DNA of 64,000 bases from Anaerotruncus rubiinfantis (GCF_900078395.1 NZ_FKLA01000009.1:1378614-1442613); one strand, 5' to 3'; shown: positions 1 to 9,034, numbered from the stretch's first letter. The notes: generated from the sequence alone by a model not told the origin. Numbers and translations: made by a program.

Positions 1-1119
1 ACCATCACCCTTGGCAACCGCCAGGCGTGCGAATTTATCCCGGTGGACGGATGTCCGGTCGCGGAACTTGCCGATGCCGCGCAGCTTTCCTCGCTCGCAG
101 ATGAAACGCCGGAAGGCCGCAGTGTTGTGGTTCTTGCAAAGGAGCAGTTTGGTCTGCGCGGGCGCAAGATCGGGGAAAAGAACATGCAGTTCGTCGCATT
201 TACCGCGAAAACCCGTATGAGCGGCGTGAACTACGAAAACAGCGAGATCCGCAAAGGCGCTGCCGACGCAATCCGCGCGTATGTGGAAAACGCGGGCGGC
301 AAATACAGTGATTCCTGTCAACAGGTGGTTGAGCGGATTTCCCGGCAGGGCGGCACCCCGCTTGTCGTGGCAAAAGACCACCGTATCCTCGGCGTCATTC
401 ACCTCAAGGATATCATCAAGGACGGCGTAAAAGAAAAGTTTGCGGATCTACGCAAAATGGGCATCAAGACCATCATGATCACAGGCGACAACCCTTTGAC
501 CGCGGCCGCGATCGCTGCGGAAGCGGGCGTGGACGATTTTCTCGCGGAGGCCACGCCGGAAGGCAAGCTCAGGCTGATCCGTGAATTCCAAGCGCAGGGC
601 CATCTGGTCGCAATGACCGGCGACGGCACCAACGACGCCCCGGCGCTCGCACAGGCAGACGTGGCGGTTGCGATGAACAGCGGCACACAGGCGGCCAAGG
701 AAGCCGGCAACATGGTGGATCTCGATTCCTCGCCGACCAAGCTGATCGACATCGTGCGCATCGGCAAACAGCTCCTGATGACCCGCGGAAGCCTTACAAC
801 CTTCTCGATTGCGAACGATGTGGCGAAATATTTTGCCATCATCCCGGCGCTTTTTATGGGCCTTTACCCAGGCCTTGCGGCGCTCAATATCATGGGCCTG
901 CACAGCGCCGACAGCGCGATCTTTTCCGCTATCATCTATAACGCGCTCATCATTATCGCGCTCATCCCGCTGGCGCTCAAAGGGGTCCGCTACCGGGAAG
1001 TCCCGGCAGGGAAGCTGCTGTCACACAACCTGCTGGTTTATGGGCTCGGTGGGATTATCGCCCCATTTGTGGCGATCAAGCTGATCGATATGATCATTGT
1101 CGCCTTGGGGCTCCTTTAA
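1..1119 (+). CDS. kdpB: Potassium-transporting P-type ATPase subunit B, 3' part
   Basis: Catalytic subunit of the high-affinity KdpFABC potassium pump in the cytoplasmic membrane. The reading frame is open from base 1, and the first residues (TITLGNRQA) directly follow the DKTG phosphorylation motif in this family, so the phosphorylated Asp and the N-terminal membrane helices lie outside the window. What remains, 372 codons, carries the [13 protein letters not shown] hinge motif near codon 206 and the C-terminal membrane helices. A methionine at base 43 is internal, not a start. kdpA is expected just upstream. The stop at 1117-1119 is 14 bases before the next start, so this is the head of an operon running through kdpC. 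Family identity is not in doubt. Confidence 0.97.
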   Translation, partial: TITLGNRQACEFIPVDGCPVAELADAAQLSSLADETPEGRSVVVLAKEQFGLRGRKIGEKNMQFVAFTAKTRMSGVNYENSEIRKGAADAIRAYVENAGGKYSDSCQQVVERISRQGGTPLVVAKDHRILGVIHLKDIIKDGVKEKFADLRKMGIKTIMITGDNPLTAAAIAAEAGVDDFLAEATPEGKLRLIREFQAQGHLVAMTGDGTNDAPALAQADVAVAMNSGTQAAKEAGNMVDLDSSPTKLIDIVRIGKQLLMTRGSLTTFSIANDVAKYFAIIPALFMGLYPGLAALNIMGLHSADSAIFSAIIYNALIIIALIPLALKGVRYREVPAGKLLSHNLLVYGLGGIIAPFVAIKLIDMIIVALGLL

Positions 1120-1133
1120 GGAAGTGAACCCAA

Positions 1134-1343
1134 ATGTTGGCCAACTCATACAGCCTGAAAGCGTCCGTAAAAAAGACGGTCTGGATTGATCTGTGGCGCG
1201 CGGCGGTGCGGTTTCTCTATGTGCATCCCGTCCTGCGGTATGAAGCGGTTCTCATTGTGATGCCGCTTGGAGTGCTGTTTTTGGTAGCGGCGCTGACCTT
1301 TGCGGCGGCAGTCCCCTATTTATGGCTGTCCGGGGCGTTTTGA
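1134..1343 (+). CDS. Small membrane protein of unknown function inside the kdp operon
   Basis: A 69-residue protein between kdpB and kdpC that I do not recognise. The N-terminal 35 residues are basic and polar, followed by one hydrophobic stretch at about residues 38-66 (VLIVMPLGVLFLVAALTF), so it should be a single-span inner-membrane protein. An AAGGAAG-type ribosome binding site overlapping the kdpB stop supports translation from the ATG at 1134. Known Kdp accessory peptide KdpF is about 29 residues and is usually encoded before kdpA; this protein is longer and in a different place. Its position suggests a role in assembly or regulation of the pump, but that is inference. Chance open frame is unlikely given the good start site and hydrophobic segment. 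Confidence 0.7.
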   Translation: MLANSYSLKASVKKTVWIDLWRAAVRFLYVHPVLRYEAVLIVMPLGVLFLVAALTFAAAVPYLWLSGAF

Positions 1344-1386
1344 CCGGATGTGGGAACCGAATCTGGATTGATGGAGGAGAATGATT

Positions 1387-1989
1387 ATGAATAAAACAGG
1401 CCCGATCCTGGCAAAAGCGTTTGTATTCCTTGTGGTAATGAGCATCCTGTGCGGCGGTATCTATACAGCTGTCGTCACGGGTATCGCACAGCTGGCCTTC
1501 CCGCACCAGGCCAACGGCAGCATTATCGAAATTGACGGAAAACGGTACGGTTCCGAACTGCTCGGGCAGCAATTCGAAGACGAGGATCATATGTGGGGCC
1601 GCGTCATGAAGATCGATACCAGCACCTTCACCGACGAACAGGGCAACCCGGTGCTCTATTCCTGGGCAACCAACCTCACCCCCGCGAGCGCGGATTATGA
1701 GGCGCTGATTGCCAAACGGGTGGAGAAGCTGAAAGCCGCGCATCCCAGCGAGGATGAGAAAGCAGTCCCAGTGGACCTTGTGACCTGTTCGGGCAGTGGG
1801 CTTGACCCGCATATTTCGCCCGCAGCTGCGGAGTACCAGGTTGCACGTATTGCCGCTAATACTGGAAAGAGCGAGGAAGAGGTGCGCGCAATCGTTGCCA
1901 AATATACCGAAGGCCGCTTTTTGGGAGTGTTCGGTGAACCGCGTGTGAACGTATTGAAGGTGAACCTCGCATTGGATGGGATCTTGTGA
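1387..1989 (+). CDS. kdpC: Potassium-transporting ATPase subunit C
   Basis: KdpC, the 200-residue accessory subunit that stabilises the KdpB-KdpA complex. There is one N-terminal membrane span (about residues 8-30), then an extracytoplasmic domain containing the family signatures YSWATNL and CSGSGLDPHISPAAAEYQ. Two in-frame ATGs exist at 1381 and 1387. The GGAGG at 1373-1377 is only 3 bases from the first but 9 from the second, so 1387 is chosen. The stop TGA overlaps the ATG of the next gene (TGATG), suggesting translational coupling with the unknown gene downstream. Confidence 0.95.
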   Translation: MNKTGPILAKAFVFLVVMSILCGGIYTAVVTGIAQLAFPHQANGSIIEIDGKRYGSELLGQQFEDEDHMWGRVMKIDTSTFTDEQGNPVLYSWATNLTPASADYEALIAKRVEKLKAAHPSEDEKAVPVDLVTCSGSGLDPHISPAAAEYQVARIAANTGKSEEEVRAIVAKYTEGRFLGVFGEPRVNVLKVNLALDGIL

Positions 1990-2909
1990 TGGATGGGATG
2001 AAGCTTTATCAGAAACGACTGGCCGGGAGCGAACGGGCCGCCCGACAGCGGCGGCTCCCTCCCGGCATCCCGCCCGCAAAGCTGGCGCTGGCATTCCTTT
2101 ACGATCTGAGCAGAGCCTTTTCGATGAAACCTTCGGTCTATCACACAGCGGGGAATCGGATGCTCACGTTGATTTTCCGCGATGCGACCTTTCTCTGCGG
2201 CGATTTCATCGCTGATTACGGCGAAGTGATTGCCGGGATTTCCCAGCAGTGGCCGGTGACCGTTTATGGCACCGCGTCCGGGAAGGAAACCGGTGAACTG
2301 CGGATTCGTTTCCGGGGAGAGGAAATCCTTGCCGAGCGCAGCTGCGTTTCCGGCAAGGACTTCGACGTGCTCTCGGGGCTCTGCGTCAAGATTGAAACAC
2401 AGGACGCGCGGGACAGCGCCTGCTTCGCGCAGATCTTGCGCCAGATGTGCTTTTGGCAGGACGACGTTGCCGTCCCGCGCACCATGGAGGAGTTCTGCCG
2501 TGCGCAGCAGCTCGGAACGGCGGTTGACGGAGCCTATTTCTGTTATCTGCCGTTGGGTGAAAACAGCGGCGGCGCGGGCAGGCTCAGCTGCCTGTCGATG
2601 GAACAGAAAGCGGAACTTTGGGAAGTATTCCTTGAAGACGGCGTGTCCACAATGGAATTCGACTGGCTGTTTTCGGCGGGCCTTTGCGGGGAATATCCCA
2701 CGCTCATAGAGTGGGAGCTGGCTTTGCAGACGGTGCTTGAGGAGCTTGGGATCACAGTGATCAACCGACAGGACGAACGGTTTGAGGTGACCGGCCGCAA
2801 GGGCCGTCAGATGCGGTTCGATTTTACCCATGGTTCACCCGCTGAGAAGATGTTTTTAAAAATCCTGTTTCCGGTCAAGCCGGAGGATCAGCACACCTCA
2901 AAAAAGTGA
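1989..2909 (+). CDS. Unknown protein translationally coupled to kdpC
   Basis: A 306-residue soluble protein that I do not recognise. It has no signal peptide and no membrane span. The N-terminus is basic (several KR and RR pairs in the first 30 residues) and the rest mixes alpha and beta character without a motif I can place. The start ATG at 1989 overlaps the kdpC stop in a TGATG arrangement; a GTG at 1986 and an ATG at 1998 are alternatives. It is the last gene before a bidirectional terminator, so it belongs to the kdp transcript. The middle segment, with an FCRAQQLGT-like stretch and acidic helices, gives no catalytic signature. It may be a product of the host lineage that is co-regulated with potassium starvation; no function is claimed. 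Confidence 0.8.
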   Translation: MDGMKLYQKRLAGSERAARQRRLPPGIPPAKLALAFLYDLSRAFSMKPSVYHTAGNRMLTLIFRDATFLCGDFIADYGEVIAGISQQWPVTVYGTASGKETGELRIRFRGEEILAERSCVSGKDFDVLSGLCVKIETQDARDSACFAQILRQMCFWQDDVAVPRTMEEFCRAQQLGTAVDGAYFCYLPLGENSGGAGRLSCLSMEQKAELWEVFLEDGVSTMEFDWLFSAGLCGEYPTLIEWELALQTVLEELGITVINRQDERFEVTGRKGRQMRFDFTHGSPAEKMFLKILFPVKPEDQHTSKK

Positions 2910-2913
2910 AAGA

Positions 2914-2945
2914 AAAAGCCGCGGCCCATACGGACCGCGGCTTTT
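2914..2945. terminator. Bidirectional terminator between the kdp operon and ktrA
   Basis: Inverted repeat AAAAGCCGCGG / CCGCGGCTTTT around a 10-base loop. A-tract on one side and T-tract on the other let it serve both convergent transcripts. Confidence 0.85.
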
Positions 2946-2953
2946 CGGAAGGT

Positions 2954-3598
2954 TTACTGCAGAAAGCGCTGGATGTCCTTGTTTTCTCCCATGATGATGA
3001 GCGTTTCATCCGGCTGGAACAGATGATCCGGCTTGGGGAGCGGTTCCAGCTGATTTCGGCATTTGGTGGCCAGGATGCTGATGTGATATTTAGTGCGCAC
3101 AGCGAGCTGGACAATTGTCCTGCCGACCCAGCCGGCCGGCACCGGTATCTCATAAATCGAATGATTGGGTGTGAGCTCGATGTAATCGAAGATGTTGTCT
3201 GAACTGTACTTGACCGCGGTACGCACGGCCATCTCCTGCTCCGGATAGACGACGCTGTCGGCGCCGTTGCGCAGCAGGAACTTTGCGTGTACCTCGCGGT
3301 TGGCGCGTGCAAGGACATATCTGGCGCCGAGATCTTTGAGCAGCGCGGCCGTTTCAAGCGAACTTTGAAAATTGTCACCGATAGCCACGATACAAAGGTC
3401 GAAGTTGCGTACGCCCAGAGATGAAACGAACGCCTCGTTGGTGCTGTCCCCAATCTGGGCGTTGGTGACAAAGGGCAGGACCTCGTTGACTCGGTTTTCA
3501 TCAAGATCGACGGCCAGGACCTGATGGCGCAGTTCATGGAGTTTTTCGGCCATATGGCGGCCGAAGCGTCCCAGCCCGATGAGCAGGATTGATTTCAT
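2954..3598 (-). CDS. ktrA: Ktr/Trk potassium uptake system regulatory subunit (RCK domains)
   Basis: Cytoplasmic gating ring subunit that binds nucleotide and opens the KtrB channel. The 214 residues hold an N-terminal RCK_N Rossmann domain with the glycine motif GLGRFGRH at about residues 8-15 and an acidic residue at the end of the second strand (VDLDENR), then an RCK_C domain from about residue 135. In Firmicutes the RCK_C domain of KtrA proteins commonly binds cyclic di-AMP; that is family knowledge, not seen here. The gene follows ktrB on the same strand with a 42-base gap. Length and both domains are typical. Confidence 0.93.
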   Translation of the reverse strand: MKSILLIGLGRFGRHMAEKLHELRHQVLAVDLDENRVNEVLPFVTNAQIGDSTNEAFVSSLGVRNFDLCIVAIGDNFQSSLETAALLKDLGARYVLARANREVHAKFLLRNGADSVVYPEQEMAVRTAVKYSSDNIFDYIELTPNHSIYEIPVPAGWVGRTIVQLAVRTKYHISILATKCRNQLEPLPKPDHLFQPDETLIIMGENKDIQRFLQ

Positions 3599-3640
3599 AA
3601 TGGAACCCCCTCCGTAATCAATTTACAGGGACACCCGCCG

Positions 3641-4984
3641 TTAGCCGACAGTGACCTTTTCGAGCGGTAGCTGTGCTGGCGGACGCAGATGCCCGTCCGC
3701 CAGCGCATAGAGCATGGTGAGCCCGCCGACACGGCCAAAATACATCAGTGTGATGAGCGTGATCCGGGAAACCACACCGAGCTCCCCGGTGATACCCAGG
3801 GAAAGCCCCACCGTGCCAATGGCGGAAGCGGCTTCAAACAGAGCAGCGGAAAGGGGCAGGCCTTCGACGCAGCTGATGAGATTGCCGCCGCAGAGAAAAA
3901 GCGTCAGATACAGCATCAGGATGGTGACCGCGTTTCGCAAAGCCTCTGGCGGAATACGCCGGGAAAAGCACTGGATGCAGTCCTTTTTTCGGAAGGTGGA
4001 GCCCACGCAGAGGATCAGCATGGCAAAGGTGGTCGTTTTGATGCCGCCCGCCGTGGAACCCGGGGAACCGCCGATGACCATCAATGAGATGATCAGCAGG
4101 ATACCGGGGCTTTGCAGCTGTGTGAGATCCACTGTGTTGAATCCGGCGGTACGCGGCGTGACCGATTGGAAGAGCGAGGCAAGCAGCCTTTCCCCAATGC
4201 TCATCCCGCTCCAGCCAGGCTGCTGGAATTCATAGAAAAAGAAAAAGGCCGCAGGCAGCAGAATGAGCAGCCCAGTGCCGGAGAGCACCAATTTGGTTTG
4301 CAGCCGGTAGTGGTGGATATTCAGCTTGTTGTGCCGCAGGTCGTCCCAGACAAAAAAACCGATGCCCCCGGTGACGATGAGCAGCATCACCGGAAGGTTT
4401 ACAAGCGGATCGCCCACATAACGCGTGAGGGAGGAGAACGGCTCACGGATGCCCATCAAATCGAATCCCGCGTTGCAGAAGGCGGAAATGGAATGGAACA
4501 CAGCGAACCACAGTCCGCGCAGAAGGCCAAATTCCGGACAGAAGCGCAAGGCGAGGAAGAAGGCCCCAATCCCTTCAAAAAGGAAGGTCGCCTTCAGTAT
4601 GAAGCTGGTGAGCCGGACAATCCCGCCCATCTGCGGCGCGGAGATCGATTCCTGCATAACGAGCCGCTGACGCAGGCCTATTTTTTTGCCAGTAAACATT
4701 GCCACAGCGACCGCGACGGTGACAACTCCCATACCGCCGGTTTGGATGAGCAGCAGGATCACCAGCTGTCCGAACTCCGACCAGAAGGTATAAGTATCGT
4801 GCAGCACAAGCCCGGTCACACAGGTGGCGGAAGTAGCTGTAAAAAGCGCGTCAAGGAATGGGACGGATTCACCGCTCCTGGTCGCAAATGGCAGCATCAG
4901 CAGCAATGTCCCGCTCAGAATCAGAAGCAGGAAACCGCCGAGGATGACCTTAGCCGGGGTCAGCCCGCCGAGGATTTTTGACAT
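3641..4984 (-). CDS. ktrB: Ktr/Trk potassium channel subunit
   Basis: Membrane subunit of a Ktr/Trk-type potassium uptake system, 447 residues with about ten hydrophobic segments in the repeated M1-P-M2 layout. Filter-like glycines of the four pore loops are recognisable, for example ATCVTGL near residue 53, AFCNAGF near 172, TPRTAGF near 277 and GTVGLS near 389. It is the first gene of the ktrB-ktrA pair; RBS GGGGGA lies 5 bases before the ATG. The order B then A is reversed relative to many ktrAB operons. It reads divergently from kdpD across a 459-base control region, which fits shared response to potassium. Confidence 0.94.
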   Translation of the reverse strand: MSKILGGLTPAKVILGGFLLLILSGTLLLMLPFATRSGESVPFLDALFTATSATCVTGLVLHDTYTFWSEFGQLVILLLIQTGGMGVVTVAVAVAMFTGKKIGLRQRLVMQESISAPQMGGIVRLTSFILKATFLFEGIGAFFLALRFCPEFGLLRGLWFAVFHSISAFCNAGFDLMGIREPFSSLTRYVGDPLVNLPVMLLIVTGGIGFFVWDDLRHNKLNIHHYRLQTKLVLSGTGLLILLPAAFFFFYEFQQPGWSGMSIGERLLASLFQSVTPRTAGFNTVDLTQLQSPGILLIISLMVIGGSPGSTAGGIKTTTFAMLILCVGSTFRKKDCIQCFSRRIPPEALRNAVTILMLYLTLFLCGGNLISCVEGLPLSAALFEAASAIGTVGLSLGITGELGVVSRITLITLMYFGRVGGLTMLYALADGHLRPPAQLPLEKVTVG

Positions 4985-5443
4985 GGAATTCCCCCGTACC
5001 TATAATAAAACTTGGCGGGCCGTTTTGGCGGCCCGTTTTTGTGGGATAAGACAGGAAAATCCAGGCGATTTTATTCCGTCTTAACATCTCCAGTATAGCG
5101 TAGGGCGCGTAAACGCCCGGTTAAGATGTCGGCCCGACTGTTAAGGTTATGCAAAGAATACGACTAGCGGGTTTTGAACAGTTCGGGAATCTTAACAGAA
5201 TCTTTGCATAAATGGACGAATCAAAACAGCTTTATCACATCGCTTGTGGTACAATAAACGCGACAGAATGCGGCGCGGGCCGCTTGCCTCCCGTGCGGGG
5301 GCACATTCATTACGCCGGCAGCACAACGGCACCAGCTTTGCCGACGTTACGCCGTTTCGCGGTTGTGCCGCCGAAAGAAAGCGGTGCTTTTCGACGGCAT
5401 AATGGTTGTAAATGGGAGAAGAATAGCAACGGGAGGTGAGGCA
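4985..5443. promoter_or_regulatory. Divergent control region between ktrB and kdpD
   Basis: No gene seen in these 459 bases. On the minus strand a -10 box TATACT (5092-5097) lacks a good -35 element; instead a TTAACC element (minus strand, 5119-5124) sits there, as at activator-dependent promoters. Four TTAAC(A/C) elements are present: plus strand 5081 and 5192, minus strand 5119-5124 and 5139-5144. Two further complementary pairs interlock: CTGTTAAG (5138-5145) with CTTAACAG (5191-5198), and TTATGCAAAGA (5147-5157) with TCTTTGCATAA (5201-5211). A plus-strand -10-like TACAAT at 5249 may serve kdpD. KdpE is the obvious candidate binder, by inference. Confidence 0.5.
5016..5040. terminator. Short hairpin with T-tract in the ktrB leader
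   Basis: CGGGCCG / CGGCCCG (7 bp, loop TTTTGG) followed on the plus strand by five Ts. It lies about 30 bases upstream of ktrB and could end antisense transcripts or act as an attenuator in the ktrB leader. Confidence 0.4.
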
Positions 5444-8143
5444 ATGGAGGCAGATAGGTACCGGCCGGATCCGGATTTGCTGCTGCAGGAACTGAAATCC
5501 GAATCCGAATCGGGCAAGACGGCGGGCAGAATGAAGGTCTTTTTCGGCTATGCGGCGGGCGTGGGCAAAACTTATGCGATGCTGGAAGCGGCACAACGTG
5601 CGAAAGAGGCTGGGATTGACGTGGTAGCGGGCTATATCGAGCCGCATTCCCGGCCGGAAACAATGGAACTGCTTCATGGGCTTGAAACTCTGCCGACGCT
5701 ACAGGTGCGGTATAAAGGGATCGCCCTGCGGGAATTTGATCTGGATGGCGCGCTCAAGCGGCATCCGCAGCTCATCCTGGTCGACGAGCTCGCGCATACC
5801 AACGCGGAAGGCTGCCGCCACCGCAAACGTTATCAGGATATCGAGGAGCTTCTGCGCGCGGGGATCGACGTTTATACGACGGTAAACGTCCAACACATTG
5901 AAAGCCTCAACGATATCGTTTCCTCGATTACCGGCGTGGTTGTCGGTGAACGGGTTCCCGACTGGGTGTTCGATTCGGCAACCCAGGTGGAGCTGGTGGA
6001 CATCGAGCCGGACGATCTGATCGTCCGGCTCGAACAGGGGAAAATTTATCGGGAACAGCAGGCGCGCAAAGCTCTGACCAATTTCTTTTCGCGTGAGAAC
6101 CTTGTGGCGCTGCGGGAAATTGCTCTGCGCCGCACCGCCGACCGGCTCAACCGGGCGGCCATGACTCCGGACGGCGGCAGAGGAGCGCCTGCTGCGGGAG
6201 AGCATATCCTCATCTGCCTTTCGAGCGCGCCCTCCAATGCAAAGGTGATTCGCACTGCGGCGCGCATGGCGGAGGCGTTCCACAGCAGCTTTACAGCGCT
6301 GTTTGTGGAGACGCCGGGCACCCCTGAACTGAGTGGGGAAAACCGCCGCAGGCTGCGCGCGAACCTGAAACTGGCAGAGGATCTCGGCGCGCGCATCGCA
6401 ACTGTCTATGGGGATGACGTGCCGGGTCAGATCGCGGAATATGCGAAGGCAAGCGGTGTCTCAAAGATCATTATCGGGCGGTCAAACAACAAGAAACGGC
6501 TTTTTCTGAGCGGAAGCAACCTGATTGACCGCTTGACTGCTCTTGCGCCGAATCTCGATATCTACATCATCCCGGATGCGCAGCCCTATTATGCGGCGCG
6601 GCGCAGATGGCTCAGCCGGCAATTTCAATTTTCGTGGACAGACCTTGCCAAAGCAATCGGTATGGTGGCGCTGTCAACGATTGTCAGCGGATTGTTTTAT
6701 GCAGCCGGCTTCAGCGAAGCAAATATCATCACCGTTTACATCCTGGGAGTGCTGTTCGCATCGGTCATTACAGACGGCTGGATTTACGGGGCGCTGGTAT
6801 CCTTTGTCAGCGTGCTGGCGTTCAATTATTTCTTCACAGATCCATATTTTACCCTGCGCGCCTATGACGCAAGCTATCCTGTGACCTTCCTAGTTATGTT
6901 TGCGTCCTCCCTCGTGACAAGCACCCTCACCATGCGGGTAAAAAACCAGGCGCGGCAGGCCGCGCGCAAAGCCTACCGGACAGAGGTGCTTTTACAGACG
7001 AGTCAGAAACTGCAGCAGGCGGAATCCGCGGACGATATCCTTACAGGGACCGCCCGGCAGATGGTGAAGCTGCTCGGCTGTTCGGTCTTTTTTTATCCGG
7101 TGCAAGACGGAAACCTGATGCCCGCGCTATGCTATCCGCTCACCGACGAAACGGACATCAGGCCCTGCCTTACCGAAGAAGAACGCGGGGTCGCCCAGTG
7201 GGTGCTGAAAAACAACAAGCACGCGGGCGCAACCACCAATACCCTGCCGAGCGCAAAATGCCTTTATATGGCGGTGCGCGGGCAAAAGGAGGTCTTCGCA
7301 GTGGCGGGGATTGCAGTCGGGGAGCAGGGGATCGATTCGTTCGAGGAAAACCTGCTGATCGCCATGCTGGGCGAATGCGGGCTCGCGCTGGAAAAGGTTG
7401 CGCTTGGCGCGGAAAAACGAAAGGCACAGATGCAGGCGCAGCAGGAACAGCTGCGGGCCAACCTGCTGCGGGCAATTTCTCATGACCTGCGCACCCCGCT
7501 GACGAGTATTTCCGGAAACGCAGGCATCCTGATGGGGAATTCCGCGATCCTGGATGAGGACAAAAAGATGGCGCTTTACACCGATATTTACGACGATTCA
7601 ATGTGGCTCATCAACCTGGTGGAGAACCTGCTTTCGGTCACTCGGATCGAAAACGGTTCCATGAGCATCCATATGGCTCCGGAACTGCTGGACGAGGTGT
7701 TCCGCGAGGCGCTCCGGCATCTTGGCCGGAAGGCGGGCGAACATGAGATTACCGTCGATCTGAAAGATGATATGCTCATGGCCCAGATGGATGCGCGGCT
7801 CATTATCCAGGTGATCATCAACATCGTGGACAACGCCATCAAATATACCCCGTCCGGTTCCCGCATCGTACTGCGGGCCAAACGCATGGGAAAAATGGCA
7901 ATGGTGGAGATTGCGGACGACGGTCCCGGGATTGCGGACGATGCGAAGGGGAAGCTGTTTGATATGTTCTATACGGCTGGAGACCGCCGCGCGGATGGCC
8001 GGCGCGGGCTCGGACTGGGGCTTTCGCTCTGTAAATCAATCGTACAGTCGCATGGCGGGGAAATCGGTGTGCGGGACAATAACCCCAAAGGCACGATTTT
8101 CTATTTCACGCTACAATCTGCGGAGGTGAATCCAATTGAATAA
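5444..8143 (+). CDS. kdpD: Osmosensitive potassium sensor histidine kinase
   Basis: Membrane sensor kinase that controls kdp expression, 899 residues, the usual full length. Domain order: KdpD N-terminal ATPase-like domain with Walker A GYAAGVGKT at residues 35-43; universal-stress-protein-like domain about 245-370; DUF4118 four-helix membrane segment about 395-500; GAF-like domain about 515-655; HisKA with phosphorylated His680 in SHDLRTP; HATPase with GLGLGLS near the C-terminus. Start 5444 has GGGAGGTGAG just upstream; a longer frame from 5363 has no RBS and unconserved sequence. The USP domain carries SSA, then 20 residues, then FTALF, close to the SxS-X20-FTAxY motif described for cyclic di-AMP binding in Staphylococcus KdpD but with the last Ser replaced by Ala. 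The stop overlaps kdpE by 8 bases. Confidence 0.96.
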   Translation: MEADRYRPDPDLLLQELKSESESGKTAGRMKVFFGYAAGVGKTYAMLEAAQRAKEAGIDVVAGYIEPHSRPETMELLHGLETLPTLQVRYKGIALREFDLDGALKRHPQLILVDELAHTNAEGCRHRKRYQDIEELLRAGIDVYTTVNVQHIESLNDIVSSITGVVVGERVPDWVFDSATQVELVDIEPDDLIVRLEQGKIYREQQARKALTNFFSRENLVALREIALRRTADRLNRAAMTPDGGRGAPAAGEHILICLSSAPSNAKVIRTAARMAEAFHSSFTALFVETPGTPELSGENRRRLRANLKLAEDLGARIATVYGDDVPGQIAEYAKASGVSKIIIGRSNNKKRLFLSGSNLIDRLTALAPNLDIYIIPDAQPYYAARRRWLSRQFQFSWTDLAKAIGMVALSTIVSGLFYAAGFSEANIITVYILGVLFASVITDGWIYGALVSFVSVLAFNYFFTDPYFTLRAYDASYPVTFLVMFASSLVTSTLTMRVKNQARQAARKAYRTEVLLQTSQKLQQAESADDILTGTARQMVKLLGCSVFFYPVQDGNLMPALCYPLTDETDIRPCLTEEERGVAQWVLKNNKHAGATTNTLPSAKCLYMAVRGQKEVFAVAGIAVGEQGIDSFEENLLIAMLGECGLALEKVALGAEKRKAQMQAQQEQLRANLLRAISHDLRTPLTSISGNAGILMGNSAILDEDKKMALYTDIYDDSMWLINLVENLLSVTRIENGSMSIHMAPELLDEVFREALRHLGRKAGEHEITVDLKDDMLMAQMDARLIIQVIINIVDNAIKYTPSGSRIVLRAKRMGKMAMVEIADDGPGIADDAKGKLFDMFYTAGDRRADGRRGLGLGLSLCKSIVQSHGGEIGVRDNNPKGTIFYFTLQSAEVNPIE

Positions 8144-8846
8144 ACCACAAATTTTGGTGGTGGAGGATGACCGTGCGGTCAGCAATCTGATTTCCACCAC
8201 TCTCGAAACACAGGAATACCAGTACCATACCGCCCACACCGGCCAGGCGGCCGTCCTTGACGCGGTTTCCTACCATCCGGATGTCATCATCCTGGATCTG
8301 GGGCTTCCCGATATGGATGGGGTGGAAATCATCAAAAAGGTGCGCGGCTGGAGCAATGTACCGATCATTGTGGTGAGCGCGCGCAGCGAGGACCGCGATA
8401 AAGTCGACGCGCTCGACGCGGGCGCGGACGACTATCTCACCAAGCCGTTTTCGGTGGACGAGCTGCTCGCACGGCTGCGGGTCGCGTTGCGCCGGGTGCG
8501 CTTTGACAGCTCCAAGACGAACGAGGAAGCCAGTACCTTTGTAAACGGCGGGCTCAAAATCGATTACGCAGCGGGCTGCGTCTATCTGAACGGCGAGGAG
8601 ATTCACCTCACGCCGATTGAATACAGGCTCATCTGCCTGTTGGCGAAGAACGCGGGCAAGGTCCTCACCCACAACTACATCCTCAAGGAGGTCTGGAACA
8701 ACGCTCTGCCCACCGATACACCGTCACTGCGGGTGTTTATGGCAACCCTGCGCAAAAAGATCGAACCGGTGCCGTCTGAGCCCAAATATATCCAGACGCA
8801 TGTTGGGATCGGCTATCGAATGGTACGTATCTCGGATGACGAATAA
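8136..8846 (+). CDS. kdpE: Kdp response regulator, OmpR/PhoB type
   Basis: DNA-binding partner of KdpD, 236 residues. Receiver domain residues 1-120 with acidic pair D11/D12, phosphoacceptor Asp54 in ILDLGLPDMDG and the conserved Lys in YLTKPF; C-terminal winged-helix domain about 135-232. It begins with TTG at 8136, supported by GGAGGTG at 8122-8128 and by the 8-base overlap with kdpD. Expected targets are the kdp operon promoter (upstream of the window) and possibly the ktrB/kdpD intergenic region. Confidence 0.95.
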   Translation: MNKPQILVVEDDRAVSNLISTTLETQEYQYHTAHTGQAAVLDAVSYHPDVIILDLGLPDMDGVEIIKKVRGWSNVPIIVVSARSEDRDKVDALDAGADDYLTKPFSVDELLARLRVALRRVRFDSSKTNEEASTFVNGGLKIDYAAGCVYLNGEEIHLTPIEYRLICLLAKNAGKVLTHNYILKEVWNNALPTDTPSLRVFMATLRKKIEPVPSEPKYIQTHVGIGYRMVRISDDE

Positions 8847-8892
8847 ATAAAAATTCTGCCGGCCATACTAAAACGACCGGTTTACGGGAAAA

Positions 8893-8935
8893 GGGGAAGG
8901 TCCGCCCAGCGGCGGACCTTCCCCTCTTGCTTTTT
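8893..8935 (+). terminator. Terminator of kdpDE
   Basis: Perfect 14-bp stem GGGGAAGGTCCGCC with loop CAGC, followed by a T-rich run (TCTTGCTTTTT). Confidence 0.92.
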
Positions 8936-9034
8936 GTAATTCGGTCAAATCCAGCCAAAATATTATCTGTGAATCATATGGGCATAAATATGTAAGATGA
9001 AATGCACAAATATTACCTAAAAAATTTGGCGCAC

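Noticed and set aside
1695..2831. 378-codon minus-strand frame opposite kdpC and the unknown gene
   Set aside because: Cannot coexist sensibly with kdpC, which is certain, and has no RBS. It did make me lower confidence slightly for the unknown plus-strand gene.
4985..5443. Cyclic di-AMP (ydaO) riboswitch in the ktrB/kdpD control region
   Set aside because: Expected from the biology of potassium genes, but I could not find its conserved core on either strand.
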